From an uncultured Porphyromonadaceae bacterium (lineage in GTDB: Bacteria > Bacteroidota > Bacteroidia > Bacteroidales > Muribaculaceae), in NCBI GenBank assembly GCA_947176285.1, contig CAMWQF010000132.1, positions 1-7,510 of the forward strand: a stretch of DNA of 7,510 nt. Direction: 5' to 3'. Below are positions 4,983-7,510 of the stretch, one piece after another (position 1 is the stretch's first letter; every line of letters starts with the position of its first letter). Position numbers and translations under genes: made by a program. The notes beneath the pieces were generated by a model, which worked only from the letters and a program-made list of their open reading frames with translations, was not told the DNA's origin and searched no databases.

Positions 4983-5852
4983 ATGAAACGCATTGTTTTA
5001 GCTCTGTATGGAAAATCCCGCCAAGATAGCAATCTGTCCGGGATTATGAAATTTATGGCCGAAGCCCGTTCAAGGGGTATCGGCCTTTTGTGTCATGAAA
5101 AGTTTGCTGCCTATCTTTCTCGATTTGGTGAGAACCCTGACTTTATTCCTCCTGTTTTCTCCGATATTCCTGAGGCTGATGTGGCTATTAGTTTTGGAGG
5201 CGACGGCACTTTCCTCCGCACCGCACGTCGTCTTGGCAACTCCGGAATCCCTATTGCCGGCGTCAATACAGGCAATCTTGGATATCTTGCTCATTTCACT
5301 CTCGATGATCCCGAGTTGCTTCTTGATGGCATCATTAATAATAATCTGATGACTCAGCCAAGAAAACTTTTAGAAGTTTCCGGCGATCGGATTCCCGAAG
5401 ATTTCTTATGTTGCGCACTTAATGAGATTGCTCTTCTTAAGGATGATTCGGCATCTATGATTAATGTGCATGTGGAACTTGACGGCTTCTTCCTTGCCGA
5501 TTATCGTGCCGATGGTCTGATTGTCTCTACCGCTACCGGCAGCACTGCCTACAATCTTTCTGTCGGCGGTCCGATTCTTCAGCCGGAACTTGACTGTATG
5601 GTGATTGCTCCGGTGGCTCCACATTCACTTACTCTTCGCCCTATCGTGGTGGCTGGCAGTTCGGTGCTTAGGCTCACTATGAGTTCACGCACCGGTAAAT
5701 ATCGCCTTAGCGTAGATGGCTATAGCGTGACTATGAAAGAAGGGACGACCCTTGAGTTGAAGGCCGCCCCTTACTTTGTGAATTTGCTCACTCCCCACGA
5801 TGACACATTTGCCGCTTCTCTCAGAGAAAAACTTCTATGGGGGAGAAGTTAA
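4983..5852 (+). CDS. nadK: NAD kinase
   Basis: NAD kinase phosphorylates NAD+ at the 2'-hydroxyl of its adenosine ribose to make NADP+, using ATP or polyphosphate, in the cytoplasm. The 289-residue length matches bacterial NadK/PpnK. Signature segments in order are SFGGDGTFLRTAR (70-82), with GGDGT holding the catalytic Asp74, and NTGNLGYLAHF (95-105). NEIALLKDD (147-155), RADGLIVSTATGSTAYNLSV (175-194) and PVAPHSLTLRPIV (210-222) follow. The usual TPTGSTAY reads TATGSTAY here, a mild change. The start at ATG 4983 gives the expected MKRIVLALYGK N-terminus. It sits 8 bp behind the ACT-like gene, suggesting one transcript, and converges on the large secreted-protein gene with only 6 bp between the stops. 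No separate promoter is evident. Confidence 0.97.
   Translation: MKRIVLALYGKSRQDSNLSGIMKFMAEARSRGIGLLCHEKFAAYLSRFGENPDFIPPVFSDIPEADVAISFGGDGTFLRTARRLGNSGIPIAGVNTGNLGYLAHFTLDDPELLLDGIINNNLMTQPRKLLEVSGDRIPEDFLCCALNEIALLKDDSASMINVHVELDGFFLADYRADGLIVSTATGSTAYNLSVGGPILQPELDCMVIAPVAPHSLTLRPIVVAGSSVLRLTMSSRTGKYRLSVDGYSVTMKEGTTLELKAAPYFVNLLTPHDDTFAASLREKLLWGRS
5827..5850 (-). terminator. Probable terminator of the large secreted-protein gene, inside the nadK 3' end
   Basis: AACTTCT (5830-5836) and AGAAGTT (5844-5850) are perfect inverted repeats around a 7-nt loop. Read on the minus strand, the hairpin ends in a run of five T (A residues at 5827-5831), two of them within the stem, as expected just after the minus-strand stop at 5859. 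Read on the plus strand, no immediate T-run follows, so it would serve nadK poorly. The stem is short and A/T-rich, so strength is uncertain. Confidence 0.45.
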
Positions 5853-5858
5853 AGTTTA

Positions 5859-7439
5859 TCATTTGAAGATTTGTTTTTTTGTGGCGATTCTGCCATCTTC
5901 GTAGGTCACTCGCTTGATATAGATTCCGTCTGACGGATTTTTTGTTTCGATGCCTGTCAGATCATAATATTTCACTCCCGCTTCTTTCGAAGATCCAATT
6001 TCTTTCACTGCGTCTTCTTCCAAATTAAGCGTGACTATCTCGCTGCGTGTCTCAACTCCATTGTGATTGTAGACTGTTTGCACTCCAAGGGTTTCCATTC
6101 CCTGGGCAAAGAATGCCACTTTGCGTTGGCATGATTCATATGTCTTAAGAATCCATTCGTTGCTGAATGTCCAAGGTATCTCTTCAATAGATTCATCCAA
6201 AAAGTAGTCGTTCTCATCAAATGTCCACACGTCATCATCCACATAGATCACATAGCTGAGGTCGTTGAGCAAAAGATAGTCTCCTTCTTTAGTCTTGGCT
6301 GGCACATTGAAACCAAACAGATAGAATCCTTCTTCGTCCATGGCGTCCGTAAATTCCAGATCGTATGGATCCTCGGGAACTCCCTCATATGTTTCCTGCC
6401 TGATCAACTTCATATCCGTCAGGTCGTTGATCATATATATGTCGGTCATAGACGTGTTGAATAGCAATACGATATCCTTGTCTTTCGCTGTCATGGTGTT
6501 GTTCTCTTCATCCCAAATAAGCTGGAAATCATAGTCGGAAGGCATAAGGCGATCAAAGAATACATTCCCTTTGTCGTCTGTACTCATTTGTACACATTTT
6601 GTGAATATATGGTACCGTCCATAGTCTCCTACATATTGATTCTGTGGAATTGAAACGATCACTTTGTCTCCTTCTTTTCCCACATTCCCTTTCACACATG
6701 CTTCCGGGAGCCTTTCTGAAAGTCCCTGGAAATAGACTTCATCAAGTTTCTGGGCAAAGTTCACTTGCCAGCCATATCCATCTCCTGCACAAGTCCAATA
6801 ATCTTTTTTTACTTTAAATCCGGTCGGTATGCTCACCGGTACTTCTTCAAATGAAGATATCTCGATCGACGATGCCCCTAATCCTATCCATTGTCCGTCT
6901 TCACTGTCGCATGCTCCTAACAATAGATTCTCATTAAGTTCATCTGCGGTCATTGTATTGAATTCGTCAATTGAGAATGTCAGGGTTGCCTTTTCTCTTG
7001 GCACGAATGAGGTGGTAGGATATCCTTCATCGTCTACGCCGCTTACAATGTCGACAAGAGTAAAGTAATAGGCTTCAAGGAGATCGCCCATAGAATCATC
7101 ATAGAATATTGCTTGAGGAAGATCGATCACTATCTTATCTCCATCTATTCTCCCCTTGGTATAGGTTTCTGTAGGCAGGTCGCCGAATATATTGTATATA
7201 TAGATAGAATTGTTGTCGCCATACACTACGTGGGAGGCAATCTGCTGATCCTGATAAGCCTGTAAGCCTGAAAAGGATAAAGTCAGACCGCTGGTGGTGA
7301 CTGTCACATCCTTTTTTTCTCCCTCTGCATTGTAGATGATATCTGTCATTGAGTCAAGCCCGGGAGCAATCTTTGCCGGGGTTCCCATCGCAGTGAGAAC
7401 TGTCCCAACTAATCCAATCGATAGAAGAATCTTTTTCAT
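5859..7439 (-). CDS. Large secreted protein of unknown function with internal duplication and type A sorting-like tail
   Basis: I do not recognise a named family for this 526-residue protein. It starts with a signal peptide (MKKILLSIGLVGTVLTAMG, cleavage near residue 20). The mature part is acidic, rich in Asp, Glu, Tyr and Thr, and predicted mostly beta. Two tandem units share a pattern: residues about 78-165 and 233-318 each run through a hydrophobic strand, LPE or LPT, GDK followed by a V/I-rich strand, a PQ pair and a final TMTA. The offset is about 153-157 residues. A less clear region (370-440) could hold a diverged partial third unit. The last 40 residues (VKYYDLTGIETKNPSDGIYI...) resemble the C-terminal sorting or surface-attachment domain frequent in Bacteroidota secreted proteins. 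The ATG at 7437-7439 is preceded by A/T-rich sequence without a clear TAnnTTTG. Surface or extracellular location is inferred; no enzymatic motif is visible. Confidence 0.8.
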   Translation of the reverse strand: MKKILLSIGLVGTVLTAMGTPAKIAPGLDSMTDIIYNAEGEKKDVTVTTSGLTLSFSGLQAYQDQQIASHVVYGDNNSIYIYNIFGDLPTETYTKGRIDGDKIVIDLPQAIFYDDSMGDLLEAYYFTLVDIVSGVDDEGYPTTSFVPREKATLTFSIDEFNTMTADELNENLLLGACDSEDGQWIGLGASSIEISSFEEVPVSIPTGFKVKKDYWTCAGDGYGWQVNFAQKLDEVYFQGLSERLPEACVKGNVGKEGDKVIVSIPQNQYVGDYGRYHIFTKCVQMSTDDKGNVFFDRLMPSDYDFQLIWDEENNTMTAKDKDIVLLFNTSMTDIYMINDLTDMKLIRQETYEGVPEDPYDLEFTDAMDEEGFYLFGFNVPAKTKEGDYLLLNDLSYVIYVDDDVWTFDENDYFLDESIEEIPWTFSNEWILKTYESCQRKVAFFAQGMETLGVQTVYNHNGVETRSEIVTLNLEEDAVKEIGSSKEAGVKYYDLTGIETKNPSDGIYIKRVTYEDGRIATKKQIFK

Positions 7440-7510
7440 TTTATTTTTTATTTTATGATTTTCTTGGTTTGTATAGTCCCGTCCGACATTTGCGACACTT
7501 TTACATATAT

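Noticed and set aside
4730..5029. 99-residue plus-strand frame bridging the ACT-like gene and nadK
   Set aside because: It is out of frame with both better-supported genes, its composition is Arg/Leu/Trp-rich as expected of a shadow, and it would displace the conserved NadK N-terminus.
7440..7510. Promoter for the large secreted-protein gene
   Set aside because: The 71 bp up to the window edge contain no TAnnTTTG on the minus strand; the promoter may be weak, different in type or outside the window.
1..7510. Mobile elements, CRISPR arrays, tRNA/rRNA genes, defence genes
   Set aside because: No terminal inverted repeats, transposase or integrase motifs, regular spaced repeats or structural RNA sequences were seen; the genes are core metabolic or exported proteins.

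Overview
The window reads as a chromosomal stretch from a gut-type Bacteroidales bacterium, most likely of the Muribaculaceae/Prevotella/Bacteroides neighbourhood. Four things point there. Start codons have A/T-rich leaders and no clear Shine-Dalgarno sequence. Several upstream regions carry the Bacteroidota -7 promoter motif TAnnTTTG. The PdxJ protein has the Bacteroidota-style NINK and HPRPDERHIRRADV segments. The pdxJ-exbB-exbD-tonB order, next to a divergent nadK, is one I recall from Bacteroidales. I see no mobile element, tRNA, rRNA or CRISPR array.

Layout, left to right. (1) 125-1093 (+) is a secreted pectin methylesterase (CE8). (2) 1159-1926 (+) is an exported DUF3108 protein. A strong intrinsic terminator at 1940-1970 ends this transcript but lies inside the 3' end of the convergent tonB-type gene, and the two coding regions overlap tail to tail by 14 bp. 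(3) On the minus strand, transcribed from about 4605 down to 1913, is a four-gene operon: pdxJ (pyridoxine 5'-phosphate synthase), exbB/tolQ, exbD/tolR and a TonB-family energy transducer. Its last three genes form an inner-membrane proton-driven energy-transduction system. (4) Divergent from pdxJ are a small 108-residue protein and nadK (NAD kinase), 8 bp apart. The small protein matches only the C-terminal ACT-like part of the CBS-domain protein that normally precedes nadK in Bacteroidales. (5) 5859-7439 (-) is a large secreted protein of unknown function, convergent with nadK. It has a tandem internal duplication and a C-terminal tail resembling the Bacteroidota type A sorting domain.

Most of the window is ordinary core genome. 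The points most worth a second look are the apparently CBS-less ACT-like protein before nadK, the terminator embedded in convergent coding sequence, the duplicated secreted protein, and the cysteine pair in the TonB-type C-terminal domain. I found no convincing undescribed multi-gene system.
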